A stretch of 64,000 nt of DNA from Magnolia sinica (taxonomy: Eukaryota; Streptophyta; Magnoliopsida; Magnoliales; Magnoliaceae): assembly GCF_029962835.1 (NCBI RefSeq), contig NC_080589.1:19675586-19739585 (forward strand), in the 5' to 3' direction. The notes below the pieces were generated by a model. It ran no database searches. It had not been told where the DNA came from and saw only the letters and a list, made by a program, of their open reading frames with translations. Positions 13,053-29,844 of the stretch are shown in pieces. The translations under genes and the position numbers were made by a program. Position 1 is the stretch's first letter, and the number at the start of each line of letters is the position of its first letter.

Positions 13053-13403
13053 TTGATCTACTTTGAACCGTTCGTACAACTCGGAGCTCGAGTGGCGTTA
13101 GCTCTCGTCTTCGCACGACACGTACACACACCAGCCAATCCGCTTCCATTATTAAGATACTGTCCATCCCATGTGAACGGCCCCGATTAAAGCATCACCC
13201 TGCCACGTCTACAATAGGTAGATGGCTCTATAATCTTCAGTTTCATTCTCAAATCTCAAACTTCCAAAGGAATAAGATATCCTTAATAAGCGTCCATACC
13301 GTGATTGTGGATGGTTTTAGATCCACATCAATCGTATGATCTCATCCATCAGATCAGTGGACTTCAAAGACACTACAGCAAACAAAAACAGTTGATGGTC
13401 GAA

Positions 13404-13600
13404 ATCAGCCATTCATGACAGGTCCAACTATATGAACGGTCCCGATTGATACATCATAGTGCCACGTCTGCTTCGGATGGATGGCTCTACAGTTTCCAGA
13501 TTCTTCCGGCTGTGTGCCATATCATGTCTCAGTCATTTACAACCTCACTAAAAAGGCGCCAGCTGGCACAATTTCCGACCGTTACAGGCGCGTATTGAAA
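13404..13600. repeat. 197-bp direct repeat, left copy
   Basis: This copy matches 13892-14088 at 196 of 197 positions by eye (one G/A difference near 13511/13999). The unit begins ATCAGCCATTCATGAC and ends GCGCGTATTGAAA. The two copies flank a truncated MITE. Confidence 0.95.
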
Positions 13601-13891
13601 GTACTGTGTAACTCAGTACGATAAGCGTACTGAGTAAACTCTGTGGGGTCCACCGTGATTTACGTATTTCATTTACTCAGTCCATCCATTTTAATAGATA
13701 ATTTTATGCTCAAGCCAAAAAATGAAATATATCCAAATCTTAAGTGGACCTCACCACGGGAAACAGTGAATTGAAATTCTACCGTTGAAAATCTCTTGCG
13801 GCCCACAGAACTTTTGAATCAAGCTGATATTTGTGTTTTCCCTTCATCCATGTCTGTGTGATCTCATGAATAGGTTGGATGACAAATAAAC
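13601..13891. mobile_element. Truncated palindromic MITE between 197-bp repeats
   Basis: It starts GTACTGTGTAACTCAGTACG, the outer block of the MITE subfamily, and continues through GTACTGAGTAAACTCTGTGGGG. It stops near the element's midpoint (GGATGACAAATAAAC), where the second 197-bp repeat begins. The right half is missing. Confidence 0.8.
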
Positions 13892-14088
13892 ATCAGCCAT
13901 TCATGACAGGTCCAACTATATGAACGGTCCCGATTGATACATCATAGTGCCACGTCTGCTTCGGATGGATGGCTCTACAGTTTCCAGATTCTTCCGGCTG
14001 TGTACCATATCATGTCTCAGTCATTTACAACCTCACTAAAAAGGCGCCAGCTGGCACAATTTCCGACCGTTACAGGCGCGTATTGAAA
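13892..14088. repeat. 197-bp direct repeat, right copy
   Basis: This is the second copy of the repeat at 13404-13600. Its right side continues into unique sequence (CAGACAAAAAAGG), so this copy preserves the original right flank. Confidence 0.95.
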
Positions 14089-15540
14089 CAGACAAAAAAG
14101 GATACTTCAAGATATTACACTTTGCTGTGTAATTCTACAACTTGGCATTACAAAATTACCCTTCTTGATGTCTGAAATTCTGGAGCCTGCCACCGATCAA
14201 GTCACGTGACATTATTTTCCCTGTTATCGTGTCATTTTCTACATGTGAGGCCATGATTCGGTGATCCAAGCCGTTGACCTTATTAGAAGTATAGCTGATG
14301 GGGGATGTCTAAAAAATCTTCGAGATCGGATGATTATAGCTTTTCGATTAATAGGTAGTAATGAGATGATATATTCAATGGAAGGTTGAGATCTACTGAG
14401 AGGTTTTTCAGTTTTCCCCATCTACGATGAGCTCCATCATGTAAATGATCTGGATCGCTGAAATATGTCCCCATGTGTATGGAATCAGTTTGGACAAAAG
14501 GGATGGTGTAATTCATCTGTGACGGGAGGGTGTATGTATTATCAAGAATTTTGTTAAACACATACCTGAGTGGATCCTGGCCGTCCACATTCAATATCCA
14601 AGCTTTCCATCAAATGGGCTAAAACAACTTTATATAAGGTGGGCCATAGTATCCTTGTGTACACCGTAGCGGACGGTACAGGATAACTTGTCCTGCTATG
14701 AATACAAAATGGACAGAAGATACACGTATCAAATGATCATGGCAAATCTGATCAGTGGCCTTCAAGGCAACGGTAGAAAAAAAAAAGAAAAAAAAAGAGG
14801 TTGATAGTGGAAAAACAACGGTTAGGATTTCCTGATGTGTGATTTTTGAAACATTGGCCATCCATTATATGTCATACTAGATGGACGGTCCCGATTAATA
14901 CATCAGCTTGCCACGTGATGTGAAGGGTGGTTCTACACTTCTACTATATTTTGGTTCTACAGTCCGTGCATGAAAGTGCTTCTCGCATGGATCAGATCAA
15001 ATCGTTCGTGATTAGTCTTTAATCCACAATCACATATTTTGTATGAAGGGGATCTTACACACGTCTAGATGGACCATTGGTTACCATCCAACCAATGCAT
15101 AGATGTAATCATAACAAGTATGTATGAGATCCAACCATCCAAAAGGTTTGCCTCATCATGAAGACCATCGGATGCAAAAATCAAGATAATTCGTTAATCA
15201 TATGCGCCACACTGTAGAAAACAAGGGAGAAGTGTTAATCGGATCCTAAAACACATCTGGGCCATCTAATAAGTGGATCGGCCTGGTTCTTACTCTAGGG
15301 ATTCTACAGATCGCGTCCAACCTATCGTACGGTCTAGATGTTATACAAGCATGACACGTTGGCAACGATGCATTGGCTGCACTAGTTGGACGATCAACAA
15401 TCTGTTGAACTAGTTGTGTTTGAGAACTTTTCTCTTGTAAGATCCTAAAAACAAGAGGAATCAACGGTTCCCAGTCGGCGAGTAAAGGACACGGATTCCC
15501 TGCGAGAGCACAATGCATGAAGTTCCGTGGTTGGATGCTT
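14089..15540. other. Gene-free stretch
   Basis: The sequence is non-coding, with several MITE-like motifs (AACGGTCCCGATTAATACATC near 14886, ACATCTAGACCGTACG-type words near 15330). Short open frames exist but none resembles a known family. Confidence 0.35.
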
Positions 15541-15542
15541 GG

Positions 15543-15725
15543 TTAGGCCCACCATGATCTTTATGTGAAATCCACTCCGTCCATATTTTTTCTCTAGCTC
15601 ATGTTAAGAGATTACAGGAAACAGGAAAAGGCCGATTCAAAACTCAAGTGGCCACACGACAGGAAATAGTGTAGATTGAATTTCTATTGTTGAAACATTA
15701 ATGGGCCACAGATCTTTTGTATCAG

Positions 15726-15790
<65 letters not shown>

Positions 15791-16008
15791 GTTCATCCCA
15801 GTGGATATGACCGTATGAACGGTTTGGATAGCAGATAAACATCAAGGTGGACCCTGGGAAGGTTTCAACGGTAGGCAATTCCTCTCCACTTTTCCCTGTC
15901 GCGTAGCTGACTTAGTTTTGGATCCACTTTTCATCTCATGACCTGAAATGAGCCGGTAACGGATGGACGGAGTGGATTTCTTAAGAACATCATGGTGGGC
16001 CACACCTA
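15543..16008. mobile_element. Palindromic MITE with internal (AT)n expansion
   Basis: The left arm AGGCCCACCATGATC...ATCCACTCCGTCC is mirrored by the right arm GGATGGACGGAGTGGATTTC...CATCATGGTGGGCC. The middle contains a TA microsatellite at about 15728-15787 that lengthens this copy. Confidence 0.75.
15728..15787. repeat. (TA)n microsatellite
   Basis: About 29 TA dinucleotides without interruption, inside a MITE copy. Confidence 0.95.
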
Positions 16009-16499
16009 GACTCCCACCTGCGGTCGGGTCCGAAGCAATCCACATCCACTTATTTAGACGGTTAAGATGGTCCAATCAAAGTAACTTTTGCTCAATGGTC
16101 CAGATCATGGTACATGACTACACGAGTGCCAATTGCATGGTTACAATCTGCAGGCACGAATCAGCAATTGTACACATTTCATTCATGCAACTGAAAGTAT
16201 ACCGTTCAAGTCGTGGGCCCCAAATCCGATTGAAATCTGAACAGAAGAATCACAAACGGTCGATCGGTGAACATCTGATCCACGGTTAAGGTTAAAAATG
16301 CTCAACGGTCCAGAATGGACGGTTAGAATTCACCAATTTACAGAGAATAACCTAAACACATTGGTCCCACTGTTTGGACGGTTGGATTTCGGCTAAATTA
16401 ATGCCGCGTGTGTAATTACTGAGTGCATGCGTGGGAACCATCACAAAGAAGTTAAAGCCCAGTAAATAACAAGCTCACAAAAGGGCATTCCGGTCATCA

Positions 16500-16720
16500 C
16501 GAAACTCCCCCCTCCATCGATTTCCCGAGCTGACACGTGTCAGAATCCTATTGGAGAGAAGCACTGTAAAACCGTAGCTGCAGTCTATTTGAACTACGAC
16601 TTGAGGAGAGTGCGTCATTTAAAAATCAAACAGCCTCTCGATACAGAGAGAGAGAGAGAGAGAGAGAGAGGCTTCTTTCCTTCTTCCAAGCGAAGGAAAA
16701 CCAGAGCAGAGCAGGTGCGT
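16500..16720 (+). promoter_or_regulatory. Promoter and leader-like region, possible NET3 5' UTR exon
   Basis: A G-box/ABRE core ACACGTGTC lies at about 16534, a reversed CCAAT (CTATTGG) near 16550 and a TTTAAAAATC TATA-like site near 16619. They are followed by a (GA)n leader at 16645-16671 and a purine-rich stretch ending GAGCAG, then GTGCGT, a good splice donor at 16713/16714. A matching acceptor exists in front of the NET3-like start codon (GTATGTGTAG ending at 21732). This would make a 5' UTR intron of about 5 kb. The link between the two is an inference; the leader could belong to a lost gene. Confidence 0.35.
16645..16671. repeat. (GA)n microsatellite in a leader-like sequence
   Basis: About 13 GA dinucleotides. 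Plant 5' UTRs often carry such tracts. Confidence 0.95.
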
Positions 16721-16947
16721 TTTCTTTCTTCTTCTTCTATTTCTCCTACACGTTTTTAGATGCTGACGTGGCGTCTTTTCGCCGGTGAAAACAGAAAGGA
16801 AAATGGCTTTGTTTGCTGGTTTAGATCTTTGTTCTTGTGTTTTTCCGGTCGTAGTGTCAGATTCCGGCGATTTTTGTTTTCGCTTCTAGTAGATCGTGTT
16901 TCTGCGGGATTAGTCATGCCGGGGGGCCGGAACACGTTTCAGATATC

Positions 16948-17043
16948 AACACGTGTGGCGAGTCACGTGTCTAGACGTCTAGCAAAGAGGAGAGGACGGA
17001 TGTTTGCTAGACTTCTCCACACGTGGCTCGTCACACGTGTGGA
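16948..17043. repeat. Inverted repeat studded with CACGTG boxes
   Basis: The arm at about 16948-16986 (ACACGTGTGGCGAGTCACGT, ending AGCAAA) pairs imperfectly with the arm at about 17003-17043 (TTTGCTAGAC, ending TCACACGTGTGG). The spacer is about 16 bp. Four CACGTG/ACACGTGT boxes sit symmetrically in the arms. Confidence 0.7.
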
Positions 17044-17189
17044 CTTGGAGTTCTTCCTTATCAAGATCCGGGCGCGAGGGCACAGGTGTCAAAGTCGAAG
17101 AGTCCAAAGCACGTTTGGCTTTTAGTTCATGATCTCCCTACCCTGTTTTCTGGTGTATGGCATTTTCGGTGCACCCTACCGGACGTTGA

Positions 17190-17515
17190 TTAGTTGGGGC
17201 CCACCGTGATGTTTGTGAGAAATCCACCCCGTCCAGCCGTTTTGCCAGCTCATGTCAGGACATGAGCGCAAAAACGAGGCGGATCCAATACACAAGCGGG
17301 CCACACGATAGGAAATAGCGGGAAGGGAAATGCTTTCCGTTGAAACCTTCCCGGCTCCATCTTGATGTTTACGTGCCATCCAAACCGTTCATGAAGTAAT
17401 TCCCACTGGGATGATCTCAAAACACATATTAGCGTGATCTAAAAACTTACGTGGCGGCACAAACGTTTCAACGGTGGGCGTTCAATCCCCACTGTTTCCA
17501 GAAGCGTGGCCCACC
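17190..17515. mobile_element. Palindromic MITE, slightly shortened
   Basis: The left arm TGGGGCCCACCGTGATG and ATCCACCCCGTCCAGCCG is followed by the family interior and ends near GTGGCCCACC. The right arm is short, so the copy is probably truncated where it meets the next MITE at 17516. Confidence 0.65.
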
Positions 17516-17912
17516 AGGTCCGGCCCACCGTGATGTTTGTGAAAAATCCTCTCCGTCCATCCGTTTTTTCAGATCATGGTTGGACGTGAACACTGAAAAG
17601 AGACATATCCCAAACTAAAGTGGGGCCACACGACAGGAAATAGTGAGGGTTGAACGTCCACCGTTGAAACATTCTTCGGGCTACGAAAGTTCTGGATCGG
17701 GCTAATATTTTTGTTTTTTCAGCTCATCCCAGTAGGAATGAACGGTGTGGATGGCATGTAAAAGTCACGGTGAACCTGGTTTCAACGGTAGCCATTTTCA
17801 ATTTTTCATAACCATTTTTTCCCGTCGTGCGCCCACTTGAATTTTGGATCAGCCTATTTTTTGTCTCGTGTACTCACATGAGCTGGCAAAGCGGAAGGTG
17901 GCCCACCTACCT
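17516..17912. mobile_element. Palindromic MITE, full-length copy
   Basis: It begins CAGGTCCGGCCCACCGTGATG and ends GCGGAAGGTGGCCCACCTACC, with the interior motifs GTTGAACGTCCACCGTTGAAAC and GAACGGTGTGGATGGCATG. It directly abuts the previous MITE. Confidence 0.65.
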
Positions 17913-18440
17913 TCTGAGCAGACGAACTTCCTGCCTTCGGGACTCGCAGCTGGCGAATGCTCCAGATCTCTGACACGTGTGCTTCCGTCGGACCTCTGAC
18001 ACGTATTCCGCCAGGCAATCTCGATGAATCACGTCACTTATGCATCGGTTTCCGTGCTATTTTGAATCGGGTTGGACTGAAATTACCAAAATGTCCATTT
18101 CCTTTCGGGAACCGTGATAAATCTCCTTCTCGGGAGATTTTCAAAATTTGAGTTTTTTTTACCTCTCGAAATTATCTTTTAAAATATTTATTTTAAATTA
18201 ATTAATAATTTTAAATTTTAAAGATACGTTAATATAGAAAATTTCTTACGAGGTTAAACCATTTTCGAGTTATTTTCGCGATAAAAGCACGGTGTTTTTA
18301 ATAATATCGTGATATTATCTACTACGACACGTGCTAATCGGAGCAAGTTGGAGGCAGCTCGCCACCCGTTTTCTCAAAAACGGTGATGACCGCGGATTTC
18401 CTCCGAAAGCCTCTCGCAGGAAGTTCCTGCGCTGGGATGC
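17913..18440. other. Unassigned AT-rich stretch
   Basis: I see no gene. The 18150-18330 part is very AT-rich (ATTTATTTTAAATTAATTAA). A MITE fragment follows at 18443-18560. Confidence 0.3.
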
Positions 18441-18794
18441 TAGGTGGGGCCACTGTAATGTTTGTGAGAAATCCACCCGTCCATCCGTTTTGCGAGCTCA
18501 TTTTAGGTCATGCGACCAAAAAAGAGGTGGATCCAAAACTCAAGTGGGGCCATATGAGAAGCACACGTGTGTAGCATCCACACCATCCAGATTATGGGTG
18601 ATGGATCCGTAACTTTAGAGTCACGCAGAGCGAGTTATTTCAACCGTCCAACTTGTGGCTATCAAATGGATGGTTAAAAGCAGTGTTTTTTGGCCATGCT
18701 TTAATCCAAAACCGGTTCAACAATTTTGACGTTTTGGATTGCCTTCCAAGTTCCAACTATGCCATGGATGGTGGTGTACGGTCCTGATTTCTGG

Positions 18795-19195
18795 AGCCTC
18801 TGTGGAGTCCACTGCAATGTCCGTGAGACATCCGCTCCATCCATCAGTTTCGTCAGCTCATGTTTGGATATCCTCCAAAAACGAGGGAGATCCGGAAACT
18901 CAAGTGGACCACACCACAGGAAACAGGGGATGAAAACACCCACCGTTGAAGCTTTCCTGGGCCTCACCTTGATGTTTAAATGCCATCCGATCCGTTCATA
19001 AGGACCACCCCGCAGAATTTAGGGAAAGGACAAAGCATCATCAGAACTTATGTGGGCCCAAGAAGGTTATAATGGTAGGCGTTCAATCTCCACTTGAGTT
19101 TTTACTCTACTTTTGAGCTGATGTACTAGCCTATGCTGGCTTAACTGATGGACAGCGTAGATATCACGCACAAATCGCGGTGGCCCATCTCTCCC
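18795..19195. mobile_element. Palindromic MITE, full-length copy
   Basis: The left arm CTGTGGAGTCCACTGCAATG and ATCCGCTCCATCC pairs with the right arm GATGGACAGCGTAGATATCACG and GGTGGCCCATC. The interior motifs include CTCAAGTGGACCACACCACAGG and CACCGTTGAAGC. Confidence 0.7.
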
Positions 19196-19438
19196 CAGTG
19201 ACCGTCTATCATGACACGCTTTGGTAAGCATAGTAGGGCCCACGGCATAGACGGCCCCGATTTGTACCTCACCCTTCCACGTGTCTTGCGGGGAAAGCTG
19301 GTCAACCGGCGTTGATGGTGGCAATGGCAAATTGTACACGTGGTTCCACTATGAATACGGAGGTGTAATTATTTTCAACTTCTAGGCCGGCTCCTCTACA
19401 AATGCTTGTTGAATGAGACAATGGCTGCCTGTGGGGCC

Positions 19439-19851
19439 CACCCAACCTGTCTCTGTCCATTGTTTTCAACGGTGTGGTGTGGCCCAACTGTCCTTACTAT
19501 GGGGCATCCCTTCATCATCAGGGGAAGGGCTCACGTAATGGACGGTTTGGATGGCACATGCACGACAACATCGATCTAACACAGTAACCATCTAGAACCT
19601 CTATCTAAATTCACCTGGTGGGCCACCACGTGATGATTGGATCGGCTTGATTTTTGGGGCATCTGAATTTTGTGGTGGAGCCTTAAGTAATGAACGGATT
19701 GGATGCCACACCCGCACCCTGCAGGGGAACTGGCATCAAGTGTCCACTGGATTCCATCACTCATCTGGTCCATGAGTATGAACCATCACATATCGCCAGA
19801 GTATCATTTTTTCCTCAAATAAAAATCCCTGCACAGCACTACGTGTGTGTT
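19439..19851. repeat. 413-bp direct repeat, left copy
   Basis: It matches 19935-20348 with only a few differences (for example CTTAAGTAATG against CTTAACGTAATG). It starts CACCCAACCTGTCTCTG and ends CACTACGTGTGTGTT. The copies are separated by 83 bp containing a MITE end. Confidence 0.95.
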
Positions 19852-19934
19852 ATGAATGACACTGGGGCCACTGAGTTTACTCAGTACGCTTACCGTACTG
19901 AGTTACTCAGTACACAATCCGCTTCCATGTACGA
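19852..19934. mobile_element. MITE terminal fragment between 413-bp repeats
   Basis: It contains GGGGCCACTGAGTTTACTCA, then GTACTGAGTTACTCAGTAC, a perfect 19-bp palindrome with a central T, then ACAATCC. This is the right end of the palindromic MITE subfamily; the rest of the element is absent. Confidence 0.8.
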
Positions 19935-20348
19935 CACCCAACCTGTCTCTGTCCATTGTTTTCAACGATGTGGTGTGGCCCAACTGTCCTTACTATGGGG
20001 CATCCCTTCATCATCAGGGGAAGGGCTCACGTAATGGACGGTTTGGATGGCATATGCACGACCACATCGATCTAACACAGTAACCATCTAGAACCTCTAT
20101 CTAAATTCACCTGGTGGGCCACCACGTGATGATTGGATCGGCTTGAGTTTTGGGGCATCCGAATTTTGTGGTGGGGCCTTAACGTAATGAACGGATTGGA
20201 TGCCACACCCGCACCTTGCAGGGGAAGTGGCATCAAGTGTCCACTGGATTCCATCACTCATCTGGTCCGTGAGTATGAACCATCACATATCGCCAGAGTA
20301 TCATTTTTTCCTCAAATAAAAATCCCTGCACAACACTACGTGTGTGTT
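19935..20348. repeat. 413-bp direct repeat, right copy
   Basis: Second copy of 19439-19851. High identity suggests a recent event. No open frame of known family lies inside. Confidence 0.95.
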
Positions 20349-20381
20349 GTGGGCTCAAGACCAATGCTGGTCCCCTCATTA

Positions 20382-21466
20382 GGGCGTGTTTGGGCAGTGG
20401 GATTAGAAGGGATTAGGTGGGATGGGATTCATCTGGTCCCGTGCCAATTCCACTCTATGTTTGGGAAGAATGGAAAAGCTTGGAATTAGATTAGATGGAA
20501 TTGCATTGGGTCCCGTGCCAATTTTACTCACTGTAGGTCCCACCATGATGTGTGGGCTATATATCCACACTGTCCACCCATTTTTAGAGACTATTTTAAA
20601 GCATGGGCCAAAAAATCAGTTAAATCTAAAGCTCAAGTGGACCCCACCATAGAAAGCAATGGGGATTGAATACGTTGAAAACTTCTTTGGGGCCACATGA
20701 GTTTTGGATCTACTTCATTTTTAATGAAAGATTTAGATATAACACGTGTGTTAGTTTCAATAATTTCAAATGATGGTGGGTATATCCATTTAATGTACCA
20801 CCATATTACCAACAAAGCATGGCATTAATCTTATCCCATGGTAACAGGGGACAATCTAGCCACGGGTAATAATTATGTTTTTTGAATCCCATCCCACCTA
20901 ATCCCTTCTAATCCCACCGCCCAAACACGCCTGTGCCAATTCCACTCCACGTTTGGGAAGAATGGAAAAGCTCGGAATTACATTAAATAGATTTGCATTG
21001 AGTTCGTGCCAATTTCACTCAATGTTAGCAAGTTGTTGTAGGTCCCACCATGATGTGTGGGCTATATCCACACCGTCAACCCATTTATCGAGATTATTTT
21101 AGAGCATGGGCCAAAAAATCAGGTAAATCTAATGCTCAAGTGGACCCCAACATAGAAAGCAATGGGGATTGAATACTTACCGTTGAAAACTTCTTTGGGG
21201 CTAATTAAGTTTTGGATCTACTTCATTTTTAGGCCCATACCATAAAATGAGGTTAAAAAACAATTGAACAGTTTAGACATGTGTTATTCTCAGTAATTTC
21301 AAATAATGGTGGGTATATCCATTCAATGCACCACCGGATTATCAACAAAGCAGGGCATTAATCTTATCCCATGGCAACAGGGGACAATCCCTGCCATGGG
21401 TAATAATTATATTTTTTGAATCCCATCCCAGCTAATCCCTTCTAATCCCACCGCCCAAACAGACCC
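20382..21466. mobile_element. Dimeric PIF/Harbinger-type MITE, TSD TTA
   Basis: The outer ends GGGCGTGTTTGGGCAGTGGG and CCACCGCCCAAACAGACCC form terminal inverted repeats, flanked by TTA on each side (20379-20381 and 21467-21469), as expected for Tourist/PIF elements. Inside are two units. 20382-20931 is complete, with its own right end CCGCCCAAACACGCC. 20932-21466 lacks the left terminus and starts at the equivalent of position 20437. A single target duplication surrounds both units. Confidence 0.85.
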
Positions 21467-21755
21467 TTAGGAGACACAATCTGGTTGATTGTGGACCGTT
21501 GGTTAATCCTTTCAGTCCACTTTTGATTCTTTCACATGAAATGATGGGCGGACCGGCCTGGTATAATAGGCTGGGCCCGGACACATGACCATCGCGGCTT
21601 GCATGTTGATCAGGCAGGTCCCACCATGGCATGGCCCAAAATTGAGGGTGCCTAAGTCCATTTTGGTTTCATTCTCGTGTGACCCACATAATGAACGGCT
21701 CTGATTTGTGTCCTTTTGATTGTATGTGTAGGTAAAAGGAGGAAAGGGAGAAAAA

Positions 21756-27441
<5,686 letters not shown>

Positions 27442-27445
<4 letters not shown>

Positions 27446-27580
27446 GGATTTGTGGTGAGTCTGAACAAAGTGTAATATTCAGAACAATGAGGATTTGTGG
27501 TGGGTCTGAACAAAGTGTAATATTCAGAACAATGAGGATTTATAGGGATAGGGTGCTGATGCATCATCATACAAATGGGA
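27442..27580. repeat. 45-bp tandem repeat starting at the NET3-like stop codon
   Basis: ATGAGGATTTGTGGTG recurs at 27442, 27487 and (partly) 27532. The first copy overlaps the TGA stop. The repeat is followed by the 42-bp repeat. Confidence 0.9.
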
Positions 27581-27584
27581 CCGA

Positions 27585-27678
27585 TGGTTGGTTGATCGAG
27601 GCTGTTGATTTTATGGGACCTGCCGATGATTGGTTGATCGATGCCGTTGATTTTATGGGACCTGCCGATGATTGGTGA
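27585..27678. repeat. 42-bp tandem repeat in the NET3-like 3' region
   Basis: Two copies share GTTGATTTTATGGGACCTGC and CGATGATTGGTTGATCGA. With the 45-bp repeat it forms a frame that stays open for 78 codons (27442-27678); nothing else argues that it is translated. Confidence 0.9.
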
Positions 27679-27894
27679 TGACCCAAAACTCTTCGTAACT
27701 GTTTCTCCTCCTATCAACTGTCTATTTGTATCCTGCCTATAACAAAGGGTTGTGAACTAGTAAATCTGGGATAGTTTTGGGTAATGGCCAATCCCACAAT
27801 AGGGCCCATATGAGCAGTGGTCTGGATCATAAAACCATGGGACCATTATCAGAACTTTATATTCCTCTTAGAACATAGGTTGTATTTCATGATA

Positions 27895-28160
27895 TACATA
27901 GGTAGGTTTATATGAGCAATATTTTTTTAGGATTTGGATAGTAATGTTGTAATTTTCTGACTTTTCTCTCTCGTTAGTACTAGATAGAGCAAATTTTATT
28001 TTATTTTTCTAATTCAATATGAGATTTCTAATTAAGAGTTAATCTAATGACCTCCTTTTGTTCTAGCTCTTGTTTTAAATAAGCTTGTTTGGTAAAATCA
28101 CTTTTTTAAAATCAAAGAAATCTCTAATTTGAAGTAAATATTAGGCAAAATATTCAAATA
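27895..28160. repeat. 266-bp direct repeat, copy 1
   Basis: It matches 28200-28465 almost exactly (offset 305 bp), starting TACATAGGTAGGTTTATATG. A 39-bp T-rich spacer separates the copies. Differences include CTCTAATTTG against CTCTTATTTG. Confidence 0.95.
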
Positions 28161-28199
28161 AAACTTTTTTTTAAGAGTGATGTTGTCATTTTTAAAGAT

Positions 28200-28465
28200 T
28201 ACATAGGTAGGTTTATATGAGCAATATTTTTTTAGGATTTGGATAGTAATGTTGTAATTTTCTGACTTTTCTCTCTCGTTAGTACTAGATAGAGCAAATT
28301 TTATTTTATTTTTCTAATTCAATATGAGATTTCTAATTAAGAGTTAATCTAATGACCTCCTTTTGTTCTAGCTCTTGTTTTAAATAAGCTTGTTTGGTAA
28401 AATCACTTTTTTAAAATCAAAGAAATCTCTTATTTGAAGTAAATATTAGGCAAAATAATCAAATA
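28200..28465. repeat. 266-bp direct repeat, copy 2
   Basis: Second copy of 27895-28160. Its right end is occupied by a short PIF-type MITE starting at about 28467. Confidence 0.95.
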
Positions 28466-28466
28466 C

Positions 28467-28543
28467 AGCCTGTTTGGCACACCCGGCCAATCCCAGGATT
28501 TAACTTCCAATCCCTTCCAATCTGCTCGGCCAAACAGGCCCTT
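28467..28543. mobile_element. Short PIF-type MITE
   Basis: GCCTGTTTGGCACACCCGG at the left and CGGCCAAACAGGCCC at the right are inverted ends of the second MITE family seen in 26168-26539. The copy is only about 77 bp and is internally deleted. Confidence 0.65.
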
Positions 28544-28639
28544 GGTGGAACTTAACATAGATGCACCCTGCCCCAAATGGCAAAATAATGGCTAGCTACA
28601 ATCTTTATGTTTTAAGACATTTGGGTCATCCATTATTCC

Positions 28640-29795
28640 GGACATTAGATATGAATTGTCTGTCATATGGACCCCACCTTTAACGTAGAGTCCAAGTGAA
28701 CCAAACCTTCAAAGTGGGTTGTCCATCATGTAAAGCCCATCTTCAATGTGGACCTCATCATTAGGGGTTGAGTTTTGATGTTGACTGTCCAATATATGGG
28801 GCCCACCTTGATGTAGGCCATCCATCATGTGGGGCCCACCATCAATGTTAATTGTACTTTTTGTGGGCCCCTTGAGTCCATTACTCAACACACATCATGT
28901 GGACTCCATATTTGATGTTTCTGTTGGGTGGACCCTACCTTCAAAGTGGATTGTCCATCATGTGAGGCCCACTTTTGACATCCTCCATCCATCATGTGGG
29001 GGGTGAACCTTCTATGTGGATCCATCCGCCATGTGGGCCACTTTAGATATGGGTTGTCCATTAGGTGGGGCCCACTTGATCTGAACCATCCATCATGAGG
29101 GGCCATATATCATGTGAAGCCCACTCTATCCATTATGTGGGCTCACCTTGATATGGACCATTCGTTGTGTGGGGCCCACCTTCAATGTGGGCCCATCTTG
29201 TCCATCATCCATCATGTAGGGCCCACCTTTGATGTGAACAGTGCATTATGTGGGCCCACATGTGGACCATTCATCATGCGGGGCCCCACTTTTAATATGG
29301 GCCATCATGCAAACTCGCCTTTAATGTACACCATCCATATGTGGGTCCTGCCTTTGTTATAGACCATCCATAATGCAGGGCCACATTTTGATCTAGGCCA
29401 TCCATCATGTTGGACCCACCTTTGATGTCCACCACCCATTGTGTGGGTCCCACCTTTGTTGTAGACCTCCATCATATGAAGCCCAACCTTCAATATCGAT
29501 CATTGTACATGTGGGCCCACCTTTAATGTCAACCTTCCATCATGTGGTCACACATTCAATGTCCACCATCCGTCATGTGGGACCCACCTTTGATGTGGAT
29601 CGTTCATCAAGTGGGGCCTGCTTGATGTGGATTGTCCACATGCAGGGCCACTATTTGATGTTGGCCTTTCATCATGTGGAGCTGCACTTTGATGCAGGTC
29701 ATCCATCATGTGGGGCCTACCTTTGATGTGGACCATTCTTCTATGGGGCCCTACCTTCAACATAGGTAGTTCATTATGCAGGCCTACCTTGGAGA
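28640..29795. repeat. 34-bp minisatellite, about 30 degenerate units
   Basis: The unit consensus read by eye is GGACCATCCATCATGTGG followed by GGCCCACCTTTGATGT. Units are 28-38 bp with much point variation, and one interruption lies near 28850-28930. The unit closely resembles the arms of the palindromic MITE (ATCATG, GTGGGGCCCACC), so the array probably grew from MITE sequence. No gene lies inside. Confidence 0.85.
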
Positions 29796-29844
29796 GATGA
29801 AGATGAGTATTACTTGAAAAGTTCAAAGACAAATTTGTCCAAAA
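29757..29844. repeat. 88-bp direct repeat flanking the Mutator-like element, left copy
   Basis: It starts TCAACATAGGTAGTTC and ends ATTTGTCCAAAA. It overlaps the last minisatellite unit and abuts the left terminal repeat of the element. It is identical by eye to 38855-38942. Confidence 0.95.

Noticed and set aside
28640..29795. CRISPR-like array
   Set aside because: Units are contiguous and degenerate with no unique spacers, and the context is a plant nuclear genome.
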